From contig SXOM01000402.1 in the NCBI GenBank assembly GCA_005776735.1, positions 1 through 12,934 on the forward strand: a stretch of 12,934 bases of DNA. The letters are read 5' to 3'. The first letter of the stretch is position 1. Each line of letters starts with the position of its first letter. A program made the translations under genes and the position numbers. The stretch is from Pseudomonadota bacterium. GTDB taxonomy: Bacteria > Myxococcota_A > UBA796 > SXON01. The notes beneath the pieces were generated by a model. That model saw only the letters and a program-made list of their open reading frames with translations. It did no database searches and was not told where the DNA came from. Positions 1-8,042 of the stretch are shown piece after piece.

Positions 1-10
1 CAATTTCACC

Positions 11-910
11 GTGGTGGCGGTGCTGTTTCTTGTGCCCAGCGGCCGGGCCCGCCCCAAGCCCCCCGCCCCCGCGCCCGCCGAAGCGTGGTTCGAGGTGGTG
101 GAGCGCGTCGGCCGCTGGGTGCGCGTCCGCACCCCCGACGGCCAGGACCGGGTGCTCCCCACCCGCGGCGCCCACGTGGTCGTGGCGGACCGGGTCCGCG
201 TCGCCGACGGCCTCGTCGTGGAGACCGCGCCGCGCCGGACGGTGCTCGAGCGCACCGGCGAGTCCGCCGGCGTCCGCACCGTCTGCAGCAACGCCGACCG
301 CCTGATGATCGTGACCGCATCGGGCGATCCGCCGTTCCGCCCAGGCCTGGTCGACCGCATGGTGGTCGCGGCCCTGCACGGGGGCCTCGAGCCGGTCGTC
401 GTCCTCAACAAGTGCGACACCGGCATGGAGGAGTCGGTCCTGGAGTGGATGGCCCGCTACGAAGCCCTCGGCTACCCGATCGTCCTGGTCTCGGCGCAGA
501 CCGGCAACGGCCTGGACGCCCTGCGCGCCCAGCTCGCCGGCCACACCTCGGTCCTGCTCGGCCACAGCGGCGTGGGGAAGTCCACCCTCATCCGCGCGCT
601 CATCCCGGGCGCCGAGCCGCTCACCGGCGAGCTGGACGCGTGGGGTCGCGGCCGCCACACCACCACCGCGGCGCGCATGTACGATCTGCCCGGCGCGGGG
701 CGGCTCATCGACGTGCCCGGCGTGCGCGAGTTCGGCGTCGCGCAGATTCCCCGCGAGGAGCTGCGCCACCACTTCCCGGAGCTGGTCGACCTCGCGTGCC
801 GCTACCGGGACTGTCTGCACCTCGGCGAAGACGGCTGCGTGGCCGACGCGGCGGTGAGCTGGCCGGAGCGCTTGGAGTCCTACCGCAAGCTGGTCGAGGA
901 GTGCGTTTGA
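11..910 (+). CDS. rsgA: Ribosome small subunit-dependent GTPase A (RsgA/YjeQ/YloQ)
   Basis: Circularly permuted GTPase that acts in late maturation of the 30S ribosomal subunit in the cytosol (family knowledge). Numbering from the GTG at 11, an OB-fold-like region (about 25-75) precedes the G domain, whose motifs run G4-G5-G1-G2-G3: NKCD at 133-136, SAQTG at 161-165, GHSGVGKS at 184-191, HTTT at 216-219 and DVPG at 234-237. The C-terminal zinc motif is C263-x4-C268-x-H270-x5-C276. The 299 residues match the short Bacillus YloQ type. The start is uncertain: the frame stays open to the left edge, no Shine-Dalgarno precedes the GTG at 11, GTG at 32 is an alternative, and the first 23 residues (hydrophobic, then Pro/Ala-rich) are not typical of the family. 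The gene may therefore begin before the window. The stop overlaps the start of the next gene, which suggests co-transcription. Confidence 0.93.
   Translation: MVAVLFLVPSGRARPKPPAPAPAEAWFEVVERVGRWVRVRTPDGQDRVLPTRGAHVVVADRVRVADGLVVETAPRRTVLERTGESAGVRTVCSNADRLMIVTASGDPPFRPGLVDRMVVAALHGGLEPVVVLNKCDTGMEESVLEWMARYEALGYPIVLVSAQTGNGLDALRAQLAGHTSVLLGHSGVGKSTLIRALIPGAEPLTGELDAWGRGRHTTTAARMYDLPGAGRLIDVPGVREFGVAQIPREELRHHFPELVDLACRYRDCLHLGEDGCVADAAVSWPERLESYRKLVEECV
896..901 (+). promoter_or_regulatory. Shine-Dalgarno (GAGGAG) deciding a TTG start
   Basis: GAGGAG inside the last codons of rsgA lies 5 bases before TTG at 907, and that TTG shares two bases with the TGA of rsgA. The alternatives are GTG at 901, which falls inside the ribosome-binding site itself, and GTG at 916, 14 bases away. 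The spacing therefore favours 907 and translational coupling to rsgA. Confidence 0.55.
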
Positions 911-2934
911 ACCCGGTGCATCGGGGCGGCGCCACGAGCCCGTCCCGAAGCGCGCCGGGGCCCGAACGGCGCCGCGCGCCCCGCGCGGGCCTGCGGGAGG
1001 CGGCACGCTGGCTCCCGCGCTGGGCCGGCCTTCCCGCCGTCGTGGTGCTCGCCGCCTGCGAACCGCGCGTGCCGAGCCCGGGCCCGTCGGTGCTCGTGCT
1101 CGTCCTCGACGGGCTCGTCGCCGACGACCTCGCCGACCCGACACGGTCGCCGCGGTTGTGGGCCGAGCTCGCGCCCGACGCCGCGGTGGTCACCGACGCC
1201 TGGGTCGACGGGGCCACCACCACCGGGCCATCGCACGCAGCGCTGGTGACGGGCGTGCGCCAACCGCTCGCGAACCTGCCCGTCGACCTCGAGCGCGGCG
1301 CCGCCGCGTACCGCCCCGCCACCCCCACGCTCTTCGAGGCGGCGTACGCCGACCTCGGCGCCGCCGAGGACCAGCTCCTCGTGGTCGCGAACTCGGGGTT
1401 CTTGGCCCAGGTCACCACCTCGGTGCACGCCGGCGCGCCGGTCGGTGCCCAGTGGCGCTGGATCCCCGATCCCGACGACCCCGCCGAGCCCACCCACGAC
1501 GACGCGGACGTGGTCGCCGCCGTACAGGACGCCATCCGGACCGACGCACCGCGGTTGACGGTGGTGAACCTCCACGAAGCCGACCGGGCCGCACACTACG
1601 AGGACGAGGACGACTACGACGCGGGCCGCGCGACGCAGGACACCGTGGTCGCCGACCTCTGGCGGTGGCTGAACGAGTCCCAGCCGGACTACGCCGCCGA
1701 CCTGCTGTGGGTGGTGACCACCGACCATGGGCGCCACGGCCACACCCTCGACGACGGCTGGCACAACCACGGCGACGCGTGTACCGGCTGTCGCACCGCG
1801 CCGATCTGGCTCGCCGGCCCCGGGGTACGGCCCGGCGAGGTCGACGGGGACGGCCTCTCCCAGCTCGACCTCGCACCCACGCTGGCGGCCCACCTCGGGG
1901 TGGAGCTGCCGTTCGGCGAGGGGCTGCCGCTGGACGCGCTGGTCGACGTCGAGGCGACCCCCCGCAGCGGGGTCCGCGAGCTCGCCTTGTCCGAAAACCA
2001 CGAGGCCGAAGTTCACTTCCGCGACGACGGCACGTCCCGCACCGAGCTGCGCCTGGACGGCGAGGTCGTCTCCACCCCCGGCGCGTGGTCGGCCGAAGGG
2101 CCCACCCTCCTCGAAGCGGGCGGGGTCAGCGTGTTGTGCTTCCGCGAGCTGCAGCTCGACCGCGCCGCGGACACCCAACCCTGGACCCCGCGGTGCCTCG
2201 TGGACCGCGGCACCGGGTGGACCGAGGTCGGCTTCCCCGCCGGCCAGGTCGACCCGTGGTTCCGGCCGGCGCTCGTGCTCGACGCGGGCGAGCTGCGCGT
2301 GAGCTGGGCCCACAACCCCGACTTCACGCTGGAAGACCGCCTCGACGTGGGCATCTCGGTGCGCTCGGCCACCCTCGACACCGGTGGCGGATGGACCGCA
2401 GTGGACGAGGTGGAGGCGGCGGTTCCCACCGGCGTGGTGCGGGCGGGCGGCCAGCTCGCGTGGGCGGCGAGCGAGAGCCGTGACGCATCGCGATACACCC
2501 GGCGGATCTTCGTCGGACGGGTGGATGGCGCGGCCGAAGTGCTCGCGCTCCCGGCGGGCGAGTGGCGGGCCGAAGCCCCAGCGCTCCGGCGCGACGGGGA
2601 CCGCACCCAGGTCGGCTTCTTGGTGCACGACGGGGCCGGCTGGCGGGCGTACGGGAGCAGCACCACCGACGGCGGGGCATGGTCGACCCCGACCGCGTTG
2701 CCCGCGGCGGGCGAAGCGATCCTCGATCCGGCACCCTTCTGGGACGGGCCCCTCCTCACCTGGTTCGAGACCGGCGACGGCGACACCCGGATGTGTCGGG
2801 GGTGGCTTGATACATCTGCAGAATGTATCAGTCTCGGCAGCCCGCGGGTGCGCGCGGCGGCCCTCGGCCCCGCCGGCGTGGAGGTCGTCGTGGATGAAGG
2901 CGTCGGCCAGTGGGTGCGGCGCGCGGCCCCGTGA
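907..2934 (+). CDS. Alkaline phosphatase superfamily lipoprotein with C-terminal beta-rich (propeller-like) region
   Basis: Predicted exported metal-dependent phospho- or sulfo-ester enzyme of 675 residues (TTG start). An Arg-rich n-region and hydrophobic stretch end in the lipobox L-A-A-C51. The catalytic domain (about 60-345) shows the superfamily's metal ligands: D68 in VLVLDGL, D226 and H230 in HEADRAAH, D273-H274 in TTDHG, and H286/H288 in WHNHG. The probable nucleophile is T106 in TTTGPSHAALVTG. This aligns with the sulfatase C-x-P-S-R-A-A-L-x-T-G signature but has Thr where sulfatases have the Cys that becomes formylglycine, so phosphodiesterase, phosphatase or phosphotransferase chemistry is likelier than sulfatase (inference). 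Residues about 350-675 contain repeating W/G-rich beta segments with paired cysteines, reminiscent of sialidase/BNR propellers. The substrate is unknown. It is translationally coupled to rsgA, but no functional link is evident. A palindrome at 2808-2830 encodes residues 635-642. Confidence 0.82.
   Translation: MNPVHRGGATSPSRSAPGPERRRAPRAGLREAARWLPRWAGLPAVVVLAACEPRVPSPGPSVLVLVLDGLVADDLADPTRSPRLWAELAPDAAVVTDAWVDGATTTGPSHAALVTGVRQPLANLPVDLERGAAAYRPATPTLFEAAYADLGAAEDQLLVVANSGFLAQVTTSVHAGAPVGAQWRWIPDPDDPAEPTHDDADVVAAVQDAIRTDAPRLTVVNLHEADRAAHYEDEDDYDAGRATQDTVVADLWRWLNESQPDYAADLLWVVTTDHGRHGHTLDDGWHNHGDACTGCRTAPIWLAGPGVRPGEVDGDGLSQLDLAPTLAAHLGVELPFGEGLPLDALVDVEATPRSGVRELALSENHEAEVHFRDDGTSRTELRLDGEVVSTPGAWSAEGPTLLEAGGVSVLCFRELQLDRAADTQPWTPRCLVDRGTGWTEVGFPAGQVDPWFRPALVLDAGELRVSWAHNPDFTLEDRLDVGISVRSATLDTGGGWTAVDEVEAAVPTGVVRAGGQLAWAASESRDASRYTRRIFVGRVDGAAEVLALPAGEWRAEAPALRRDGDRTQVGFLVHDGAGWRAYGSSTTDGGAWSTPTALPAAGEAILDPAPFWDGPLLTWFETGDGDTRMCRGWLDTSAECISLGSPRVRAAALGPAGVEVVVDEGVGQWVRRAAP
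2808..2830. repeat. Perfect 8-bp inverted repeat with 7-base spacer inside a CDS
   Basis: TGATACAT (2808-2815) and ATGTATCA (2823-2830) are exact reverse complements around CTGCAGA. The element is AT-rich within a very GC-rich gene. It is read in frame as codons GAT ACA TCT GCA GAA TGT ATC AGT, nearly all A/T-ending and atypical for the surrounding sequence. It could form a hairpin, or be a dyad protein-binding site, or be chance. I see no second copy in the window. Confidence 0.6.
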
Positions 2935-2963
2935 CCACGGACCCGGGCGGTGACGGCCGTTGC

Positions 2964-2985
2964 GCCTGCCGGCGTTCGCCGGGGC
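2964..2985 (+). terminator. Candidate hairpin terminator after the AP-superfamily gene
   Basis: About 30 bases past the stop codon, CCGGCG (2969-2974) and CGCCGG (2977-2982) form a GC stem closing on a GTTC loop. It is extended by GCC (2964-2966) pairing with GGC (2983-2985) across a 2-base bulge. There is no U-tract, so it would be at best a GC-type terminator or a stability element. Confidence 0.3.
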
Positions 2986-3021
2986 ACCAACGACCGGTGG
3001 CGCCCCCCTCCTCCCCTCGAC

Positions 3022-3027
3022 TATGCT
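3022..3027 (+). promoter_or_regulatory. Weak -10 candidate TATGCT
   Basis: TATGCT lies 20 bases before the ATG of the FG-GAP lipoprotein gene and is the only AT-rich hexamer in an otherwise GC/C-rich 113-base gap. It would give a leader of about 13 bases. No -35 match sits 17 bases upstream, and no Shine-Dalgarno precedes the ATG. Confidence 0.25.
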
Positions 3028-3047
3028 GGGGCCGTCCCCGGGTACCC

Positions 3048-4949
3048 ATGCACCGCCTGTCCCTGCTCCTCGTCCTCGCGCCCGCTTGTGTCATCGACAA
3101 CACCCTCGATCAGGGGAAGGACCCGAGCGACAAGTTCGACACCTCCAGCGAGTGGGAAGCGCCCGACACCGACACCGGCGAGGTCGAAGAGACCGGCCAC
3201 ACCGACGAACCGCCGCCCGAGTGCCCGGAGCTCATCACCGACGCGATCACCATCGCGGTGGACGAGACGTGCGAGACGCCGGTGGTCGTCGGCACCTTCA
3301 CGCCGGAGATGATGTGGGAGCAGGAGGGCATCGGCGATGCCTACACCACCCCGGTCATCGCCAACCTCACCGACGACGATGGCGACGGTGACGTCGACGA
3401 GGACGACGTTCCCGACGTGGTCGTGGGGGGCACCGGTGGCACCTACTCGGCGGTCAGTGGGGACGACGGGCGCATCCTGTGGACCGCCTCGGGCTCGCTC
3501 GGCAGCGAGCCGATGACGGCCGCGATCGGCGACCTCGACGGCGACGGGTGGCCCGAGGTGGTGGGCGCCGGCGCGTCGGGCACCACGGCCTGGCACGGCG
3601 AAGATGGCAGCCAGCTCTGGACCCGCGCCGCCTACAGCCACGGCAACTCCCCCGCGTGCGGCGCGGTCGGGATCCACGACCTCGACGGCGACGGGGTCCC
3701 CGAGGTGATCCTCGGCAAGCAGATCCTCAACGGCGACGACGGCTCCGAGCGTGGCGTCGGCTCCATGGGCGACGGTGCGTCCCACACCTGGGCCGCCCCC
3801 ATCGGCGCCGCCGCCGACATCGACCTGGACGGGGTGCTCGAGGTGGTGGTGGGCAACGCCCTCTACGACGCCGACGGCAACCTGCTCGAGAGCAACGGCG
3901 AGACCGACGGGGCGGTGGCCGTGGCCAACTTCGACGGCGACCCCGAGGGCGAGATCGTCGTCACCCGCGCAGGCACGGTACGCCTCCAGGACGACGACCT
4001 GAGCGTGATCTGGGAGAAGCCCGGGATCGCCGGGAGCACGGTCGGCACGCCGACGGTGGCGGACTTCGACGGCGACGGCGAGCCCGAGGTGGGCGTCGCC
4101 GGCAACGGCACGTACATCGTCCTGGAGACCGACGGCGACCTGCTCTGGCAGGCCACCACCAAGGACTTCTCCTCGGGCTTCACCGGCTCAAGCGTCTTCG
4201 ACTTCGAGGGCGACGGTGCGGCCGAGGTGGTGTACGCCGACGAGGACAACGTCTTTGTGTACGAAGGGGCCACGGGCGCGGTGAAGCTCCAGGAGACGCG
4301 CCACAGCTCGGCCACCTGCTCGGAGTACCCGGCGGTCGCCGACGTGGACAACGACGGCCACGCCGACATCGTCTACACCTCCAGCACCTACTCCGGCCCG
4401 GAGAAGGGCGTGCGCGCGATCAAGGACCAGGACGACAGTTGGCGGCGCGGCACGCTGTCGTGGAACCAGCACGCCTACAACATCACCAACGTCAACGACG
4501 ACGGGACCATCCCCGCGTACCCCGACGTGAACTGGGAGACGTACAACAACTACCGCTCGGGCGACCTCGCCGCCGGTTCGGGCGGCCTGAGCTCCGACGC
4601 GGTGGTCGAGGTGATCGACCAGTGCGCCGCCGAGTGCGAGACCATGGACGACATGGTGATGGTGGTGGTCGTGGCCAACCGCGGCATGGGCCCGCTGCCC
4701 GCGGGCGTGCCCGTGAGCCTGTTCAGCATGCAGCACGGCGTCGCGATCTACGAGTCGACCCAGTGGACCACGGTCGAGGTGGCGTCCGGACAGTCGACGA
4801 CCGGGATGGAATTCCACATCGATCCAGACCTTTTGGTCGACGGTTGGGTGGTGTTCCGCGTCGACGACGACGGCACCGGGAAGGGCACCGTCGAGGAGTG
4901 TCACGAAGACAACAACGAGACGGCGCTCATCGACGGGATGTGCCCGTAG
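3048..4949 (+). CDS. FG-GAP/VCBS-repeat lipoprotein with C-terminal CARDB-like domain
   Basis: Predicted outer-membrane or surface lipoprotein of 633 residues, role unknown. ATG at 3048 gives a short signal peptide ending L-A-P-A-C14. An Asp/Glu/Thr/Pro-rich spacer follows (about 20-60, including DTDTGE). Residues about 100-450 hold Ca-binding-type loops at about 37-49-residue spacing: DLDGDGWPE 162-170, DLDGDGVPE 211-219, DIDLDGVLE 258-266, NFDGDPEGE 294-302, DFDGDGEPE 340-348, DFEGDGAAE 385-393 and DVDNDGHAD 432-440. Together with a first loop near 109-123 this suggests a seven- or eight-bladed integrin-alpha-like propeller. WNQHAYNITNVNDDG (472-486) and NNYRSG (500-505) form a core that I recall from similar myxobacterial proteins. 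Residues about 517-622 look like a CARDB (adhesion) domain. Lone cysteines (C75, C525, C530, C618) could form disulfides. A role in adhesion or surface binding is inference. The DDxDG repeats make the DNA repetitive in feel, but they are not direct repeats. Confidence 0.85.
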   Translation: MHRLSLLLVLAPACVIDNTLDQGKDPSDKFDTSSEWEAPDTDTGEVEETGHTDEPPPECPELITDAITIAVDETCETPVVVGTFTPEMMWEQEGIGDAYTTPVIANLTDDDGDGDVDEDDVPDVVVGGTGGTYSAVSGDDGRILWTASGSLGSEPMTAAIGDLDGDGWPEVVGAGASGTTAWHGEDGSQLWTRAAYSHGNSPACGAVGIHDLDGDGVPEVILGKQILNGDDGSERGVGSMGDGASHTWAAPIGAAADIDLDGVLEVVVGNALYDADGNLLESNGETDGAVAVANFDGDPEGEIVVTRAGTVRLQDDDLSVIWEKPGIAGSTVGTPTVADFDGDGEPEVGVAGNGTYIVLETDGDLLWQATTKDFSSGFTGSSVFDFEGDGAAEVVYADEDNVFVYEGATGAVKLQETRHSSATCSEYPAVADVDNDGHADIVYTSSTYSGPEKGVRAIKDQDDSWRRGTLSWNQHAYNITNVNDDGTIPAYPDVNWETYNNYRSGDLAAGSGGLSSDAVVEVIDQCAAECETMDDMVMVVVVANRGMGPLPAGVPVSLFSMQHGVAIYESTQWTTVEVASGQSTTGMEFHIDPDLLVDGWVVFRVDDDGTGKGTVEECHEDNNETALIDGMCP

Positions 4950-4988
4950 GCGGCTTCACTCGCGCGCGACCCCTGCGCGCGAAGCCGC
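4950..4988. terminator. Bulged GC hairpin between convergent genes (bidirectional terminator candidate)
   Basis: GCGGCTTC (4950-4957) pairs perfectly with GAAGCCGC (4981-4988). Inside it, GCGCGC (4962-4967) pairs with GCGCGC (4975-4980) around a 7-base loop, with a 4-base bulge on one side. It starts the base after the TAG of the plus-strand gene and overlaps the last 11 codons of the minus-strand gene. No T-run flanks it on either strand, so termination is inferred from position only. Confidence 0.4.
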
Positions 4989-7900
4989 GCTTGCGAGGAA
5001 CTCGGCGCGCGGCAACGTCTCGACCGGCACCGGCGCGTCGGGCCGACCGAGCGCGCGCAGGCGCGAGGCCGCGTACACCGTGGCCTCGCTGCGGAAGGTG
5101 AGCGAGGCCGCACGCGTGGCCGCCGCTTCGTAGAACGTCGCGGCGCGCTCCCGCGGCGCCCACGCGAGGTCTTCCAGGCGCATCCGGTAGATCTCCTGCT
5201 GGTCCGGGGTCAGGTGGGCCGGCACCCACGACGCGAGGATCGCCGCCGACAAGTCTTCGTACGCCCGCCCCATGCGCACGAGGCTCTCGATCGCCCACGG
5301 CGTCGACCCGAGGCCGACGACGTGGGAGTAGGTGGCCTCCACGCCCTGCACGGCGCGGAGCTTCTGGGTGAACTGGGCCTGCAGCAGCGCGTCGGCCTTC
5401 CGGGGCGTCAGCTTCGTGGCGCCCGGGCCGTCCATCCGGAGGGCGAGGGCGGCGCCGAAGTCGGCCTCGGCCAAGGAGAACGCCATCTCCGCAGCGGCGT
5501 CGGCCGCGCCCGCACCGCCCGTGCCCATGGCGGCGATGCGCGCGTACGCGGTCAGCGACTCGCGCCACCAGGCCGGCGCTTCCGCCGCCCGGGCGAGCGC
5601 CGGCAGGAGGCGCCCGTACCGCAGGCGCGCCGTCATCTGCTCGTCGGGGGTGCCCGCCCCCACCAGGAGCATCCACGCCCGCGCCGCCCCGGCGGCGTCG
5701 CCCTGGGACTCCAAGAGGCGCGCCACCTCGAAGCGGACCCCCACCGCGTCGGGCCGGCTCGGCCACCGCCGCGACAGGGTCTCGTAGTCGGCGAGCGCAC
5801 GCGCGGGCTGCCCCAACGCCGTACGGAAGACCGCGGCAGAGTACAGCGCGTCGGCCGCTTCGGGCCGGTCGCTGGCCGCGAGGCGTTCGTACCAGTCCGC
5901 GGCCGCGGAGAAGTGCGCGAGCGACTCATAGGCAAAGCCTACCCGCCCGATCATTGCTTCAGCGTACTTGTCACGCGGGTACCGCGCCACGAGCGCTTCG
6001 CCTGCCGCGACCACTTCGGGGTACAGGCCGAGCCCCTCGGCGAACGAAGCGCGGTTGTGCAGGGCCACCGCGGCGCGCGGCGAGTCGGGGAACTCCGCGT
6101 CGAACCGCCGGAGCGCCGCGATGGCGGCCCGATCGTCGCCGGAGGCGCGGCGCGCCTCCTCGATGCCCTCGAGCGTGGCGTCGCCGGCGGTCACCCGGGC
6201 CTCCGCCCGGAACGCGGCGGTGCCCAGGTCGGCCTCGGTGGAGAAGGCGAGCGCGGTGACGCGGAGGGTCTCCCAATCGCGGGCCTGGGCGAGCCCGTCG
6301 AGGATGAGCCCCGCCGCCTGCTCGGCGTCGCGTGTTCCCGGGTTGAGCGCGATCACCGTACGGAAGCGCTCGGCGGCGGTCCGGGTGTCGCCCGCCTGGT
6401 GGTGCAGGTAGCCCGCGCGGTAGTACATCGCCTGCACCCGCTTGGAGTCGTCGGGGAACAGGCGCACGTACTGGTCGAGCGCGTCCAACCACCGCCGTTC
6501 GGCCGGCAGGAGTCCCGCCGCCGGCGTCGCCCCCTGGGCACGCCGGGCCGGCACGGCGACCTCCTGCGCGGCGAACACCGCCGACTCGGCGCAGAACCGC
6601 GCGCGCGACCCCGAGGGGTCCGCCTTCACCACCGCCATGTACGCGTCGTACGCCGCGTCGTGGCGACCGAGCTTGTAGAGCAGCTCGGCGTGCTGGTAGC
6701 GCACCTCGATCGCCTCCGGGGCGGTCGGGTGGTCCTCGAGGAACGCGGTGTAGAGCGTGTCGGCGAGGCCGAGGTCCGCCTTGTCGCGCTTGCGGGTGTG
6801 CAGCTCGGTCCCGAACCGTCGCAGCTCGGTGGCCACGAGGCGATCGGCCTCCGCCCGCGCGGCGGTGTCGCCGGAGTTGGCCAGCGCCCACGCCCCCTGG
6901 CGGCCGTACCGCAGGCGCAGGGTCTGAAGGGCCGCCACGCCATCGGCGCTCGACGACCGGCGCAACAGTGCGCGGTAGGCCTCCATCTCCAAGCCGGGCG
7001 CATCCGGGGCCTCGGGGTTGGCCGCGACCACGCGCTTGTACAGGAGCTCCGCCCGCTCCCAGCGGCCCTGCTCCACGTACATCGCCGCGAGCGAGACCAT
7101 CGTCTTGCGTTGCAGGTCGGGCCGCCCGAGGCGCTCGAAGACGTCGCCGGCTTCGTCCTCCAGCCCCGCCTCGGCCGCGAAGCGGACCAGGTCCTTGGCG
7201 GCTTCCTCCTGCAGGGTCACCCGCGTGCCCGGCGTCGGCGCCAGGATCACCTCGCGCAACGTCGCGAACCCCGCGGCGAATTCGCCCACGTTGTACTGGC
7301 ACCACGCAAGCTTGTACCTGGCGAAGTCGCGCTGTGCGAACGTCGCGTCGGCCGCCGCGCGCTGGTACGCGGGCAGCGCCTTGAGCACGTCGCCCCGGTC
7401 GAAGTAGAGCTCCCCGAGGAGCAGGAACGCGTCGCTGGTGTGCTCGGTCGAAGGCCACGTGCGCACCAGGCGCGTGAGCTCCCGCAGCGCTTCGTCGCGG
7501 GCGGCCCCGTCGCCCACCAGGTCGGCGCGCATGAGGAGGCCCTGGGCCAGCAGGTACGTCGCTTCGTCGGCGCGCGCGAAGTCCGGGCGTTCCCCCAGGA
7601 GCTTCCGATAGAGGCCGGTGGACCGGTCGAGCTGGGCCGTCGACGCGCGGTGATCGGCCTTCAACGCCTCGGGCGCACACCCCGGGGTGTCGAAGCAGCG
7701 ATCGAACGCCTCCCCGTGCTGGCTCAGCTCCTCCAGCGCGAGCGCCCGGGCCGATTCGGCGTGCAGCTCGGCCAACCGCATCACCATCTCGGCGCGGGTG
7801 TCGCCGTCGCCGACGCCGCTGCGCAACAGCGCCGTGAGGCGCACGATCGCGTCCTCGCGCGCGGCCGTCACTTCGGCGTCCAGGGCCTCCCGGCGCGTCT

Positions 7901-8009
7901 CGGTGACGTCGGCCTGCCGCAGCACCTTTCGCTCCGGGCGGTCACCGGCGGTGGCGGGCAGCGCCGACAACAGCACGACCAGCGCGAAACTTCGCGAGAA
8001 GGAAGCCAT
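4956..8009 (-). CDS. Large secreted TPR-repeat protein
   Basis: 1,017 residues. A Sec signal peptide (hydrophobic 8-18, cleavage probably after A-T-A at 19-21) is followed by a charged helical segment (about 25-100), a short Cys loop C105-FDTPG-C111, and then tandem tetratricopeptide-like helical pairs to near the C-terminus. Examples are the units around 193-222 (FLLLGELYFDRGDVLKALPA) and the later runs SFAEGLGLYPEVV and YESLAHFSAAADWYERL. TPR solenoids are protein-interaction scaffolds, and export places this one in the periplasm or at the envelope. No catalytic motif is visible. The repeat style recalls the long TPR proteins of myxobacterial envelope or gliding machineries (GltD/AgmU, GltE), but that is weak inference and no other motility gene is nearby. 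The ATG at 8009 has GGAGAG at 8018-8013. It lies 97 bases downstream of the metallophosphoesterase on the same strand, so they may be co-transcribed, and it converges with the FG-GAP gene. Confidence 0.85.
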   Translation of the reverse strand: MASFSRSFALVVLLSALPATAGDRPERKVLRQADVTETRREALDAEVTAAREDAIVRLTALLRSGVGDGDTRAEMVMRLAELHAESARALALEELSQHGEAFDRCFDTPGCAPEALKADHRASTAQLDRSTGLYRKLLGERPDFARADEATYLLAQGLLMRADLVGDGAARDEALRELTRLVRTWPSTEHTSDAFLLLGELYFDRGDVLKALPAYQRAAADATFAQRDFARYKLAWCQYNVGEFAAGFATLREVILAPTPGTRVTLQEEAAKDLVRFAAEAGLEDEAGDVFERLGRPDLQRKTMVSLAAMYVEQGRWERAELLYKRVVAANPEAPDAPGLEMEAYRALLRRSSSADGVAALQTLRLRYGRQGAWALANSGDTAARAEADRLVATELRRFGTELHTRKRDKADLGLADTLYTAFLEDHPTAPEAIEVRYQHAELLYKLGRHDAAYDAYMAVVKADPSGSRARFCAESAVFAAQEVAVPARRAQGATPAAGLLPAERRWLDALDQYVRLFPDDSKRVQAMYYRAGYLHHQAGDTRTAAERFRTVIALNPGTRDAEQAAGLILDGLAQARDWETLRVTALAFSTEADLGTAAFRAEARVTAGDATLEGIEEARRASGDDRAAIAALRRFDAEFPDSPRAAVALHNRASFAEGLGLYPEVVAAGEALVARYPRDKYAEAMIGRVGFAYESLAHFSAAADWYERLAASDRPEAADALYSAAVFRTALGQPARALADYETLSRRWPSRPDAVGVRFEVARLLESQGDAAGAARAWMLLVGAGTPDEQMTARLRYGRLLPALARAAEAPAWWRESLTAYARIAAMGTGGAGAADAAAEMAFSLAEADFGAALALRMDGPGATKLTPRKADALLQAQFTQKLRAVQGVEATYSHVVGLGSTPWAIESLVRMGRAYEDLSAAILASWVPAHLTPDQQEIYRMRLEDLAWAPRERAATFYEAAATRAASLTFRSEATVYAASRLRALGRPDAPVPVETLPRAEFLASAASRAGVARE

Positions 8010-8012
8010 GAA

Positions 8013-8018
8013 CTCTCC
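8013..8018 (-). promoter_or_regulatory. Shine-Dalgarno GGAGAG of the TPR gene
   Basis: On the minus strand GGAGAG ends 3 bases before the ATG at 8009 (the GGAG core is 5 bases away). This supports that start over any internal codon and fits the signal peptide that follows immediately. Confidence 0.6.
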
Positions 8019-8042
8019 GGGGTGGCGTCGGGAAGGACAACG

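Noticed and set aside
85..906. Upstream extension of the AP-superfamily frame through rsgA
   Set aside because: The extension is out of phase with rsgA and Arg/Pro-rich. The signal peptide with lipobox and the ribosome-binding site place the start at about 907.
880..2628. Long open frame (582 codons) on the minus strand across the AP-superfamily gene
   Set aside because: It is antisense to a gene with clear catalytic motifs and its Arg/Gly/Val-rich translation shows no domain; such mirrors are expected at this GC content.
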